This document shows, one piece after another, positions 1-10,054 of a stretch of 64,000 bases of DNA. The notes below the pieces were generated by a model that did not search any database, had not been told where the DNA came from, and saw only the letters and a program-made list of their open reading frames with translations. Within the stretch, counting starts at the first letter, position 1. Each line of letters starts with the position of its first letter. The DNA is from Claviceps africana (lineage: Eukaryota > Ascomycota > Sordariomycetes > Hypocreales > Clavicipitaceae): contig SRPY01000093.1 of assembly GCA_018360145.1 (NCBI GenBank), positions 1 to 64,000 on the forward strand, read 5' to 3'. Both the position numbers and the translations under genes were made by a program.

Positions 1-876
1 CTTCCGATTTCTGGTGTTATCGCTGGTATCCACTTGAATTATCACTTACATGTCTATCACTTACTGTTCATCACTTAACTGTCCATCACTTAACTGTCCA
101 TCACTTAACTGTCCATCACTTAACTGTCCATCACTAGATGCCCACTAGATGCCCACTAAATGCTCACTACGCCGGTCATCACTTATCCATCACTTGGCAA
201 TGTCTCGTCCTACCTGCCCCAACGCACAGCACATGCACATGCACATGCATATCGAGGCCAAAAGTCCCTTCTCCCCAGACCTCAGCTGGACCGTCCCACG
301 TCCAAATCAATGTCTCTGCGTGCCCTCGTCCCGAAACGTCCTACAACGAGGCTGTGCCGTGATCGCCGCCCGCAGAACCAGACTGGGACGGGAGACGGGA
401 CGACTTGTCTCTTCTGCCCGTACCGGGTTTCTGCTGTGCGACGCGGCTATAGTAGTAGATTCTCAGACCCTAGCCGCTGTTGTAAAATTATATCAAGAGT
501 ATACCCGTAGCGTACTCTGTCGAGGCCCCTAGCCCGAGACATGCAAGCCGCCATCACGACCGCTATCACGACCGTCATCACAACCGCTCTTTCCACCATG
601 GCGCATGCCATGTTGCACGCCGTGTGGATTCCGACGCCCAGTGAAGCGGCAACTGTTCCATCTCGTCTTGGCCCCTGAAAAGGCGTGCCGTTCCGTGACG
701 GACATGTACGGGAGCTCCCGATCCCCAGGACAAGGTGGTGGCACAAATATGGGACGCTTTTTCATGGCATTTCTTTCTCTTTTTTCTCCCTTTTCTTCTT
801 CTTCTTTTTTTCTTTCCCCCGTCGTTTCCTCCCGTGGAAATCGAGCGGTGTGGTCCGAGAATCACGCATCAGCAAA
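1..876. other. Gene-free left edge
   Basis: Apart from the 15-bp tandem repeat at 64-136 I see no supportable gene. Open frames here are short, overlap each other on both strands and carry no motif. A pyrimidine-rich stretch (about 776-828) lies just before the start of the DUF2235 gene and may be part of its promoter or 5' leader. Confidence 0.5.
64..136. repeat. 15-bp tandem repeat, about 5 copies
   Basis: Unit CTGTCCATCACTTAA. The first copy (64-78) has one change, copies at 79-93, 94-108 and 109-123 are identical, and the last (124-136) is truncated. It is followed by two copies of a shorter related unit (AGATGCCCACT). No coding sense is evident. Confidence 0.9.
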
Positions 877-3076
877 ATGGCGGACGCTGGGCGGTTGGGT
901 TCCCGACCAGCAAATGCTCCTCGTAGCCGGCGCGACGGCGCCTCGGTCGACTGCTCGCCCCGAGCAACAAGTCCTCGTGGCACCAGGAGGAGCCTGAGAG
1001 ACATGAGCCCCTTGTCGGCCAACGCTCTGATGCCGAGGGAGTCGGACCGGCGGCCGCGCAAACTCATCCTGTGCTTTGATGGCACGGGGAACAAGTTCCA
1101 CGGCAACGAGAGTGATAGCAACATTCTCAAGATCTTTCGCATGCTGGATCGGTCCGCCGGCGATCAGTACCACTACTATCAACGTGAGCCGCTCCGTGCT
1201 GATGGCCCGAATTCCTTCTTTCCGCGTTTCCAATGACTGCTTCTGCGCGCGCTGACTCTGTGAACCCCCCCCCCTCCCGGCAGCCGGCATCGGCACCTAC
1301 GTCATATCGCATTCTCTCTCGCACAGTGGCTTCCGCGCGCGCATCAAATCATGGTATGAAAAGGCCAAGGACTCGGCCATCGGCTCGTCCTTTGACCAGC
1401 ACGTCGTCGGCGGGTACCGCTTCCTGATGCGCTTCTACAAGCAGGGGGACGAGATTTACATGTTTGGCTTCAGCCGGGGCGCCTACATAGCGAGGTTTCT
1501 CGCCGAGATGCTCGACTACATCGGGCTGCTCTGCCATGGCAACGAGGAAATGGTCAAGTTTGCCTGGAAGGCCTTTGCGCAGTGGCAGAGCAGGAAGCCT
1601 GCCTCCAACGAGGACGACAGCCACCAGGACGATAGCCACGAGAACAGGGAGGCCAGGCGCATGTACAGCTACATGAAGAGCTTTCGTGAAACCTTCTCGC
1701 GACCCGTCGGCCGGATTCGGTTCCTGGGCTTGTTCGACACGGTCAACTCGGTTCCGCGTTTCGAGACGGCGTGGATGCAGAGAAGCAAGTTCCCCTACAC
1801 GGCACGGTCGAGCGCCAGGGTGATTCGGCATGCCGTCAGCATTGACGAGCGACGCGCCAAGTTCCGCCAGGACTTGGTCTATCAAAAGGCGCCCAGCCAC
1901 AAGCATCACGCTCATAGGCATCATCGTCACGTGGGGGAGATGGTTGACAAGATGCGGAAAAGCCTGGACCGCCCACGCACTCCTGATCGACCAGGACCAG
2001 AACCGGGTGGTCCTGCCTCCAAGACGGAAACACACGACACGCGCGCAGACACGTTCTTATCGCCGGGAGCAGGAGATGGGGGCAGCAGAGGCCGCGGCGG
2101 TGCCACGTCGCAGCGGCACGACTTTGCGCCGTACCGCGCCAGATCCCGATCTCGTCAGCACATGATGCGCGGTGCTCTCGTGGATGCAGACAACGTGTCG
2201 TGTTCGGACGCGTCCCGATGGGAGGCTGAACTGGAGGACTGGAAGCGCGAGGACCAAGACATTGACGAAGTCTGGTTTGCCGGGGGCCACGGCGACATTG
2301 GCGGCGGATGGGAGGCGCCCGATGACCACAAGAGCGCGAGCCATGTCCCGCTGGCCTGGATGGTGCGCGAGGCCATCAAGGCTGGTCTCGCCTTCGACAT
2401 GGCCAACGTCATCGACATGGGATGCCAAGACGCCGCTGACAACCAGGTCCGGCCATCGGCGCGAGACGTCCGGGCGAGTCGGGCCAGCAGACCGGCGATC
2501 CAGGTTCAAGACGAGGCAGGGCACATTCAGCAAGGACAGCCAAGCAGCCAGTCGAGCCCAGAGATGGACGAGGCCGGATTCCGAGCCTCGCACGCCGCCC
2601 CGGAGACGGCGTCTGCGCCCACATCCGCTTTCCACGAAATGATGTACAGGGCGCACACGGCGCTCATCCACGACTCTCTCGAATACGGAGGAGGCCTGGG
2701 CTTCGTGGCCGTCACGGCCTGGAAGTTGATGGAATATCTGCCCTTTCGACGAATGGACCTGCAGCCCAACGGGTCGTGGAAGCCGATTCGATGGCCGCTG
2801 CCGTGCGGCGAAACAAGAGATATCCCGGACGATGTGCGCGTCCACGGAAGCGTCATTCGCAGGATGAAGCAGGATGAGACGTACAGACCAGGCAATTTGA
2901 TCATCGGAGGGGGCGGACGCGGTGTCAGGAGGGCCAAGCCAGACGATGGCATCGGCGACTGGATCTGCGTTGCGGAAGCTGGTGATGCCATTGGCGAGAT
3001 TTGGACAAAGAGGCCCAAGGGCGATCGGAATGGCCACGGGGGAAGCGGGACCAATGGTGCTAGCAACATGGCGTGA
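877..3076 (+). CDS. DUF2235 (Tle1-like) alpha/beta-hydrolase
   Basis: Exons 877-1183 and 1284-3076; intron GTGAGC...CGGCAG. The spliced product is 699 aa. The start at 877 has a good context (GCAAAATGG); a second in-frame ATG at 1003 would give 657 aa and begins nearer the conserved domain, so the first 42 residues are uncertain. The domain opens with KLILCFDGTGN and holds the nucleophile elbow GFSRGAY with Ser166, both typical of the DUF2235 family, predicted serine hydrolases related to the catalytic domain of bacterial Tle1 phospholipases. A low-complexity, basic, Ser/Arg/His-rich segment (roughly residues 300-400) interrupts the domain, as in many fungal members. The real substrate is unknown. 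No signal peptide is seen, so a cytosolic location is likely. Confidence 0.88.
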
Positions 3077-3470
3077 GGTTTTTCGGAACAGACATGGTAG
3101 TTTGCTTGGATTCGGACAGATGGACCATCTGCGAGGTGTTTGTTCGTCAATAAACGTGGGCGGCAACACGATCATGCCAAAGTAAGAAGACGATTCACGA
3201 CAGGCCCGCGCTTTTTGGAGCCCACATTGACATGGAAGGAGGCACCGGTTGACTGTCTCTGCCGTCTGTCTGCCTGCCGTGTCGGCCGGTCTGGTCTGGT
3301 AGCGCTTGCCGCAGTGTCACTCATCGCGTGACAGGCCACATACATAATGTAGCTAGCTGCCCAAGGGGCCCATGGTAGATTGATGTTGCTCCTCTCATCC
3401 TTCTTTGCCACCCGTAGGTGAGATACGCAGGCTTCGGGGGCCGCAGGACTTAAATGAGTAAGTACTTTAA

Positions 3471-3501
3471 GTACCTACCTACCTACCTACCTAAGTAGGT
3501 A
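3471..3501. repeat. CCTA tetranucleotide array
   Basis: About five GTACCTAC/CCTA units followed by the mirror-image CTAAGTAGGTAC, making a small palindrome. The same GTAC/CCTA motif recurs at about 29676-29780, 34770-34815 and 58129-58196, always between genes. Confidence 0.8.
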
Positions 3502-3578
3502 CAGTGAGTCCAGGTAATCCCGAACATTTTCCCAGACAACTGTGGTGTAAAATGTTCGGAATTACTTTCGACCCACTA
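3500..3578. mobile_element. 79-bp foldback element, likely internally deleted DNA transposon
   Basis: The two ends form an imperfect inverted repeat of about 30 bp: the left arm starts TACAGTGAGTCC and ends CCGAACATTTT; the right arm, read backwards, starts TAGTGGGTC and ends CCGAACATTTT. TA at both outer edges fits the TA target preference of Tc1/mariner/pogo elements. No coding capacity. It abuts the next TIR element, sharing TA 3577-3578. Assignment to a pogo/Fot1-like family is inference. Confidence 0.55.
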
Positions 3579-3834
3579 TCTCTTTGGTGCGCAGAAGGCT
3601 ACATTTGGTGTACCGACCCACACTGTCATCCAATAAAAACATTAGAAAGATAAGTACCTTTTATAAGTATAAGTTTTAATATAAACTAAAGTATTTAGGT
3701 ACTTCATTCTATATAACTTATTAAGTAAAATTATATATATAGTATAAATTAAAAGGTCACGTTTGTCTAGCTAATCAGATATTGAAGAAGAGTGGGGGGT
3801 ACCTGAGTGTAGCCTTCTGCACACTAAAGGGATA
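3577..3834. mobile_element. 258-bp MITE-like element with TA-flanked 25-bp TIRs
   Basis: Left end TATCTCTTTGGTGCGC... and right end (reverse complement) TATCCCTTTAGTGTGC... share the core GCAGAAGGCTACA; I count three mismatches over about 27 bp. The interior (about 3630-3760) is very AT-rich, unlike the GC-rich surroundings, and has no open frame. Flanking TA dinucleotides suit a Tc1/mariner-type MITE. Non-autonomous; no transposase in the window. Confidence 0.65.
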
Positions 3835-4261
3835 GGTACCTAGGAAGTAGGCAGCATGCAGCCGGCTACGCGGCCGCAGGTCATCCCAAGTTGTTCGCCA
3901 TACAAATTCGCTGTAAAGCTCTTTGGAACTACCTGCGACCCACTGCACAGTACCAGACTGTACGTAAGTATCGTTTACATACAGCGGCTGCATGTGCCCA
4001 CAGCTACCAGAGTGGCCCGTGCAGACAGCTTGGCCATCAGCTTGGCGAGTTGACCAGGCGTTTCGTCGTTAAAACTCCAAAATTCTCAACCACCACCATC
4101 ACCACCATCACCACCATCACCACCACCACCATCTCCACCATCACCGCCGCCGCCGAAGAACGACCCTCCTCGATGCCCCGTCCATGGCACACAATCTCCC
4201 CTAGACTTGATTCACCGCGGCCGCAATCTCGACGCCGCCCAGGTCGGCCCCGCTGCCCAAG

Positions 4262-5551
4262 ATGCCCATCCCATTCATCATGTACGTCATCAGCAACGGT
4301 CCCCCCGACTGGCTGCGCGACAACGCCGAGATGATCCTCGCCGCGACCGTGGCCATTACGTCGCTGTGCCTCCTCAAAGCATGGACATCGGGCGCCATCA
4401 ACACCGCCGAGAAGAACCTCCACGGAAAAGTCGTTCTCGTCACGGGCGGCACGTCGGGCATCGGCGCCATGGCAGCCCAGGAGATGGCCGGCCGCGGCGC
4501 GCAGCTTGTACTCCTGACGCAGATGCCGCCGTCGGACCCCTTCCTCGTCGAGTACATACAGGACCTGCGCGACAGGACCAACAACCAGCTCATCTACGCC
4601 GAGCAGGTCGACCTGTCGAGCCTGCACAGCATCCGCCGCTTCGCCACCAAGTGGATCGACAACGCTCCGCCGCGGAGGCTGGACATGATTGTTTTGTGCG
4701 CCGCCACCGTCGCGCCGCCCGGGAGCGCGAGGCGCGAGACGGGCGACGGCATCGAGGAGACGTGGATGGTCAACTACCTCGCCAACTTCCACCTGCTGAG
4801 CATCTTGAGCCCGGCCATCAAGGCCCAGCCGTTTGACCGGGATGTCCGCATCGTCATGACGACGTGCTCCTCGTACATCGGGTCGCCCTCGCTGAGGGAC
4901 CCAGTGGACGAGACCCGCTGGTCGCCCTCGGCTGCGTACGCGCGGAGCAAGCTCGCGCTCATGGTCTTCGGACAGGCCCTGCAGAAGCATCTGGATCTCT
5001 ACAAGCGACCGGACCAGATGCCCATGAATGCCAAGGTCATCTTTGTCGACCCGGGCTTGAGCCGCACCCCGGGCACGCAGCGCTGGCTCACGAGGGGCTC
5101 CCTCTTCGGACTCGCGCTCTACCTGGCCGGCTACGTCGTCCCCTGGTTCCTGCTCAAGTCGCCCTTCCGGGGCGCCCAGTCCATCCTCCACGCCGTCATG
5201 GACTCCGGCCTCGCCGTCGGCCACGGCGGACGGCTCATAAAGGAGTGCATCGAGGTGGACTTTGCGCGCAACGAGATCAAGGACGACGACGTGGCGCAGA
5301 AACTGTGGCAGGAAAGCGACGCCCTGATCGAGCGCGCCGAGAAGGCGGCCGCCAAGGCGCGCGCGCGCGAGAAAGCCGCCCGGGACAAGCGGAATGCGGA
5401 GAAGCAGCAGCGGGAGAGGATCGAGGAGATTGAGGAACTGGTGCAGACGATAAAACGGGGCAAGCAGGGTGAAAAGAAGAAGGGCAAGGACACGGAAAAG
5501 GCGAATGATGGCAAGAAGAAGACCAAGGGCAGAACGGATTCGTCCAAGTAG
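4262..5551 (+). CDS. Membrane-anchored short-chain dehydrogenase/reductase
   Basis: Single exon, 429 aa. An N-terminal hydrophobic segment (about residues 23-39) probably anchors it in the ER or another membrane. The Rossmann fold follows: TGGTSGIG at 61-68, the Asn of NYLANF near 171, a Ser in TTCSS (203-204) and the catalytic pair YARSK with Tyr226/Lys230. These define an NAD(P)H-dependent SDR of the retinol-dehydrogenase-like type; the substrate cannot be read from sequence. After the catalytic domain comes an unusual tail of about 85 residues, almost all Lys/Glu/Arg/Ala, predicted to be a long charged helix or coiled coil. The ATG at 4262 is followed at residue 7 by a second Met; either could be used. 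Confidence 0.88.
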   Translation: MPIPFIMYVISNGPPDWLRDNAEMILAATVAITSLCLLKAWTSGAINTAEKNLHGKVVLVTGGTSGIGAMAAQEMAGRGAQLVLLTQMPPSDPFLVEYIQDLRDRTNNQLIYAEQVDLSSLHSIRRFATKWIDNAPPRRLDMIVLCAATVAPPGSARRETGDGIEETWMVNYLANFHLLSILSPAIKAQPFDRDVRIVMTTCSSYIGSPSLRDPVDETRWSPSAAYARSKLALMVFGQALQKHLDLYKRPDQMPMNAKVIFVDPGLSRTPGTQRWLTRGSLFGLALYLAGYVVPWFLLKSPFRGAQSILHAVMDSGLAVGHGGRLIKECIEVDFARNEIKDDDVAQKLWQESDALIERAEKAAAKARAREKAARDKRNAEKQQRERIEEIEELVQTIKRGKQGEKKKGKDTEKANDGKKKTKGRTDSSK

Positions 5552-5984
5552 TTGAATAGACTGTCAACGACGGGGAACGCCTGGCGTTGTGCATGCTTGT
5601 TGTCGGTGTGCTCGACGATTGCTCGATGTGCTCGTATCTCTACCCAAAGCTCTAAATGCAAGCGGAAACGACTAGATTTTTGTACTACATTCTCAGCCAG
5701 TGCCATCACTTGACTGACCAAGCGACCGTCCTGGCGTGCCCGCGCGTCAAACCCGGGTCGACGACGCCTCCAAAAACTACATGCACGCAAAATGCGTGGT
5801 TCTCCGTCCTTTGCGCGTGGAATTTCCGACACAACCCTTTGTTTTCACCACAGCGTCGGGACACGGATGCATTGTGGCAAACCCACTTGTTCTCCTATTT
5901 CTTACTTCATACGTGCCTCCGGGATCCAGTGTTCATTTACATAAAGGGCCTTTTGCAGATTCATTTTGTTTTGGGAAAACCCCC
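5552..5984. other. Convergent 3' spacer
   Basis: Lies between the stop codons of the plus-strand SDR and the minus-strand transporter, so it must hold both 3' UTRs and terminators. No gene or repeat recognised. Confidence 0.5.
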
Positions 5985-7814
5985 CTATGCTCGCACAGAC
6001 ACAGCCTCAGCGTCCGTCTCGGTGTCGGCGTCGGTGTCGGCTCCTGAGTCCTTGGCCAGCGTCTGTCGGTTGTCGAGGCGGGGGTTCCGCAGCAGGATGG
6101 CAAAAACGATGAGGGGCAGGCAGAGGCAGATTCCTGTGATGGTGAGGAGTTTCTGCACGGACTGATAGGACTGGACGATGGCGGTGCGCTCGGGGGTACC
6201 GAGCGGGTAACTGGTGTAGGTGCCGAGCGGGTTCAGATACATGGTGGTTCCCAGCGTCGAGTTGAGGGGGTTCAGCAGCTCGTTGAGCTTGCTCGGCAGA
6301 ACCTGGCTCCAGATGGCGCCCGAGATAGTGTTGCCGAGCGCGGAACCAATGTTGTAGGTTGCGAGGAAGATGCCCGTCAAGACGGCCAGGTGCTCGTGCT
6401 TGAGGTTGACCTGCAGAGACGCCTGTGCCGTGTAGGGCACCAGGCCGCCGGCGATGCCGAGGAGGACCTGCGCGCCGATGACGCCGGCCTGGACGGATGA
6501 GATGTCGGCCGTGGCGCCACGGTAGTGGATCAGCAGGCCAAAGGCTACGGTGTAGAGCAGCGTGCCTGCCACGACAAAGACGCGCAGGCGCTTGACCTTG
6601 TAGACTAGCAGGCCGAGGAACGGCCCGACAACGACGCTGGTGAAGCTGTAGAGGGACGTGATGCGGGTGGCGGCCTTGATGGAGAAGTCAAATGCGACGA
6701 GCAGGACGGTGTAGAGGAAGTCGCTCTGCATGGTGAAGGCGAAGTTGAGGAAGATGGCGATGCCCATGGGGGCCCAGACACCACGGTCCTTCATTTCCTT
6801 GAAGGGGACGAGCGGGTGCGGTGCTCGCAGCTCCCACAGGATGAAGGCGGGGATGCAGAGGACGCCAATGACGAGGGGCGCGATGACATGAGCCTGTCCC
6901 CATTTTGCGCTTTCGCCGCCGGCAATGGTGAAGGGGACCAGAATCAGGTCGAGCACTGCGATGATGAGGATGATGCCGATGACGTCGAGCAGCCAGAACA
7001 GCTTGATGGCCAGATTTCTAAACCCGAGCTGCTCAAACGCCGTCGCGTAGTTGCCGAGCAGGCCTTGGCGTTTGGCGCGGCGGGAGACTATCAGCAACGA
7101 GCCGATCAACGGCAGGGCACACAAGGGCATGATGATAGCCCACATGGCGATGCCCCATTTCCAGCCAGGCCCGGCCAGCACCGCAGACGATATGTCTCCC
7201 GATACCCACGTGTTGATGATGAAGGGCAGAGCCGGGATGTAGCTGAAGAAGAGACGCGCCCGCGTGGAGGTGATGTCGGCAATGACGACCTCGACCAGCA
7301 GCAGAAGCATGGTGTAGCCAATCTGGTAGATGATGGCGCCACCGGAGAAAGTATCCACGTTGTCAGAGACGGCCTCGATTACGGTGCCGACGACGTAAAA
7401 GACGACAGACACGCAGATGAGCTCCACGCGGCCGAATACGTCGGCAATCTTGGCGGCGGTCGGCTGAGCGCCGACAGATATGGCTGATCGCAGGACATTG
7501 ACCGTTGCGGAGAGGGAGTGCTCGCCGAAAGAGCTGGTGGCGGTGGGCTGATAGGCGTAGCGGAGGGTGCCGTCGAGGCCGTAGACGTAGGCCAGCAGGA
7601 AGATGCCAATGAAGATGAAGAAGCGATCTAGGGTGGTGATGACGGAGGAGATGGCCTCGACTCGGACCACACCTGGCGACCGGATGTCCCTGACGGCATC
7701 AGCGGCGGGAGCAGAAGGAGCTGAAGGGTCGTGATTAGCCCGGAAAATGGTGGATGACTTGTGCGACTGAGCCGGCCGTGCTTGTTTTTCTGAGCCCTCC
7801 GTTGCGTGATCCAT
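5985..7814 (-). CDS. Siderophore-iron MFS transporter (Sit1/MirB family)
   Basis: Single exon, 609 aa, with a hydrophilic N-terminus of about 55 residues and then some 14 hydrophobic segments, the length and layout of the fungal siderophore-iron transporter branch of the major facilitator superfamily. Family-like stretches include AYVYGLDGTLRYAYQ in the first helix region and the motif around KIADVFGRVEL between helices 2 and 3. Such proteins import ferri-siderophores at the plasma membrane by proton symport and are repressed by iron through SreA/Fep1-type GATA factors. A palindromic pair of SreA-like GATA sites lies about 1 kb upstream at 8803-8820, which supports the call. The siderophore is not predictable. 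The C-terminal tail is acidic (Asp/Glu/Thr). No siderophore synthesis genes are in this window. Confidence 0.87.
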   Translation of the reverse strand: MDHATEGSEKQARPAQSHKSSTIFRANHDPSAPSAPAADAVRDIRSPGVVRVEAISSVITTLDRFFIFIGIFLLAYVYGLDGTLRYAYQPTATSSFGEHSLSATVNVLRSAISVGAQPTAAKIADVFGRVELICVSVVFYVVGTVIEAVSDNVDTFSGGAIIYQIGYTMLLLLVEVVIADITSTRARLFFSYIPALPFIINTWVSGDISSAVLAGPGWKWGIAMWAIIMPLCALPLIGSLLIVSRRAKRQGLLGNYATAFEQLGFRNLAIKLFWLLDVIGIILIIAVLDLILVPFTIAGGESAKWGQAHVIAPLVIGVLCIPAFILWELRAPHPLVPFKEMKDRGVWAPMGIAIFLNFAFTMQSDFLYTVLLVAFDFSIKAATRITSLYSFTSVVVGPFLGLLVYKVKRLRVFVVAGTLLYTVAFGLLIHYRGATADISSVQAGVIGAQVLLGIAGGLVPYTAQASLQVNLKHEHLAVLTGIFLATYNIGSALGNTISGAIWSQVLPSKLNELLNPLNSTLGTTMYLNPLGTYTSYPLGTPERTAIVQSYQSVQKLLTITGICLCLPLIVFAILLRNPRLDNRQTLAKDSGADTDADTETDAEAVSVRA

Positions 7815-8802
7815 TTTTGGCGTTGGCGCAATTTTGTGGGTTCAACGTTTATTTCTTTTCCTTTTCATCCGTCCCTCGTGAACAACTTGTAGCACCGTCT
7901 CTTCTAGCCAGCGTTATGCTGATTGCCGGATTTGGAGCAAAAAGCCGAATGCGAAAACAAGATGCAGAAAATGCAGAACAGATGGGTGCGGAAGATGGCA
8001 AAGATGCCGTCCTGACCACGAAACGATTCGACAAAGATAGTTGTCGGCGAGGAGGTTGATTGGCGCTGTGCTGTGTGACGTGGGACTCGCGTATCACGAC
8101 ACGAGACAGAAACTTTGAACTCTCTTAGGTCCCAAGATATTCGTCTTCTTTTAGTCAAAAGCTCCGGGTCATCAGGCGCCTCCCGAGTGCAGATACGAAA
8201 ATAAATCAGGTGCTAGACGGTATAAGGACGACGTGGTCGACTTTGTGGTTTGCTATTAAACTCGTTAGAGAACATTTGATATAATTAGGGTTGATGAACG
8301 AGGCGGTTCACCGAAGAGCCCAAAGTCTAAGACGAGTGGACTTTGCCGAGTTCTGCCCGAGCTTACTTGATGACTGACTGATGGACCGGTCTCATTCCTC
8401 ACGCGGAAGTGGCGAGAGTTAGCAGCGAGGCAAGTGGTCACAAAGTCCGAGGTAGAGGACGATGGTAAAGCGGAGAGGCGCAAAGCATGAATCCTGGGCG
8501 GGCATCAGCGATTCTTATAGCTCCGCCTGATCCTCCTCTGGAAATACACTAATGGACATAGAGGCATCGGGATGGCGAGAGCGAGCGCCAGCGATGCCGC
8601 TTCGGTTGCAGGTGCGTTTGGTTCGGCCGGCCGTCTGTCAATGTCTGGGATTCCCGTCAGCTGTCGTCGTGACCCACCACCCTATGCGCAAGTGATGTCT
8701 GGTGGCTTTTTTTGTTCAATTTTTTTTTTTCTTAAATACCTCAGCACCACCTTTTTTCAAACTTTTCAATGGGTCTGGCGTCGGGGAATCAAGCTCTCAC
8801 CC

Positions 8803-8820
8803 TTATCAGATGGATCTGAT
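8803..8820. promoter_or_regulatory. Palindromic SreA-type GATA site
   Basis: TTATCAGAT at 8803-8811 is the exact reverse complement of ATCTGATAA, which fits the published ATCWGATAA consensus of fungal iron-regulatory GATA factors. It is followed at once by ATCTGATTA on the other strand, so ATCAGAT-GG-ATCTGAT (8805-8820) is a perfect inverted repeat. It lies about 1 kb upstream of the siderophore transporter start. Function is inferred. Confidence 0.5.
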
Positions 8821-9623
8821 TACTCGTCGATTGGGCGGAAATGTCTGTTGGTGGGGGGAGCGTGAAAAGCCACCGAGTTTGCTAGTGGATGGCCGAAATG
8901 ACTGGATCAATCCATGGATGTGACGTGAACAAAATTGTGGCCTCATGTGGGTACGCCTACGAAATATGAGGGACGGAATAGCGCCGTAGGCGGCCCGTGC
9001 GGCCTCAGGCATGCTTTGTACATACAATGTACTTACCTTCCGGGTAGCCAAGTCTTGTCAATCTGGATTCCGTTGCCCGTCTGGAGCAAGGGTTGCTCTT
9101 TGCATCTTGCAACAGTCGTAACTCCGATCGGATTTCCGCTCACTTTGGTCAGTCAGTCAGTGGTCGCGATGACGCCACCGCGAAATGGCAAAAATCCCTT
9201 GGAATCCGACGCAATTTGACACCGACACCTTCACCACGCATCGCCACTACGCTTTTCGGCGTCTGCATGGGCCCAACATGGCTGCATCCTCCTCATCCTC
9301 ATGTGCTCATCGTTTTTGGGCTCCCGACAACCGCAGGCTTTGGTCTTCACCACAGTACATGATATGCACATATATGTACACATGTCCATATTTCGGGTTC
9401 TAAAGTCTGGGGTCTGGGGTCTGGAGTCTGGGGTATGGGAAATCCGCCGACCGGAAACGCATCCTTGTAAGCTCGGAATCATCTTGCTGCATGACAACCT
9501 TTACGTTCCTTGCATGAGACCGGTATTACATACATAGTATGTACATGCATATGTATGTACAGACACGAGCTTGGCTCTATGCATGGCGTTGACGTTGACC
9601 ACGGGACTCCCTTTTAATCGTCG

Positions 9624-9672
9624 TTGCCATTGCCGTTGCCATTGCCGTAGCCATTGCCATTGCCATTGCCAT
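9624..9672. repeat. GCCATT/GCCGTT hexamer array
   Basis: About eight degenerate copies of a 6-bp unit (GCCATT, with GCCGTT and GCCGTA variants) in the chitin deacetylase upstream region. Non-coding. Confidence 0.8.
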
Positions 9673-10054
9673 CACGTCATCGTCTTTATGTCGTTCTAAA
9701 TATAGCTGTTGCGAGTCAAAGTATCTTCCCATTCGGGCGTGCGGTGCGTGAACACGGCTAGCTGCATGGTATTAACCCTTTGCATTCGTTGCACACGAAG
9801 CCACAGTCTTCCGAGATGGCGTCAGGAAGTATCCGGCTTCCGGGTCGATTATGCAGTTACGCGTATTCCGAGAACGATTCTCGGCGGGTTTGCCGCTTGT
9901 TTAGTTTCTTGAGTAGGAATATAAAGAAGCAAGCAATTCCCATGTGAAACTCCCTACGTCCTGGTACAAGTCGGTCTACGGCATCAACTCTACGAGCCAA
10001 ACAACTTTTCGAAGGACATGCAGGCAGGAACGACCTTTTCCGGTCAATACAAGC

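Larger units (their letters stand above)
3077..4261. other. Intergenic spacer with transposon relics
   Basis: Separates the DUF2235 gene from the SDR. Up to about 3470 nothing is recognisable. It then holds a CCTA array (3471-3501), a short foldback (3500-3578) and an AT-rich TIR element (3577-3834), listed separately. The last part has ACC/CAC trinucleotide repeats at about 4088-4150 in the presumed SDR leader. Confidence 0.6.
7815..10054. other. Long promoter region between divergent genes
   Basis: This 2.2-kb stretch lies between the start of the minus-strand transporter and the start of the plus-strand chitin deacetylase, so it must carry both promoters. It holds the GATA palindrome (8803-8820), a GCCATT hexamer array (9624-9672), a short GGGTCT-type repeat (about 9405-9440) and a TATGTACA-rich palindromic patch (about 9531-9562). 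No supportable gene. Confidence 0.55.

Noticed and set aside
4037..5224. 395-aa minus-strand frame over the SDR
   Set aside because: Antisense shadow of the SDR, which has all catalytic motifs.
6816..7487. 223-aa plus-strand frame over the MFS transporter
   Set aside because: Acidic antisense shadow of a transmembrane gene.
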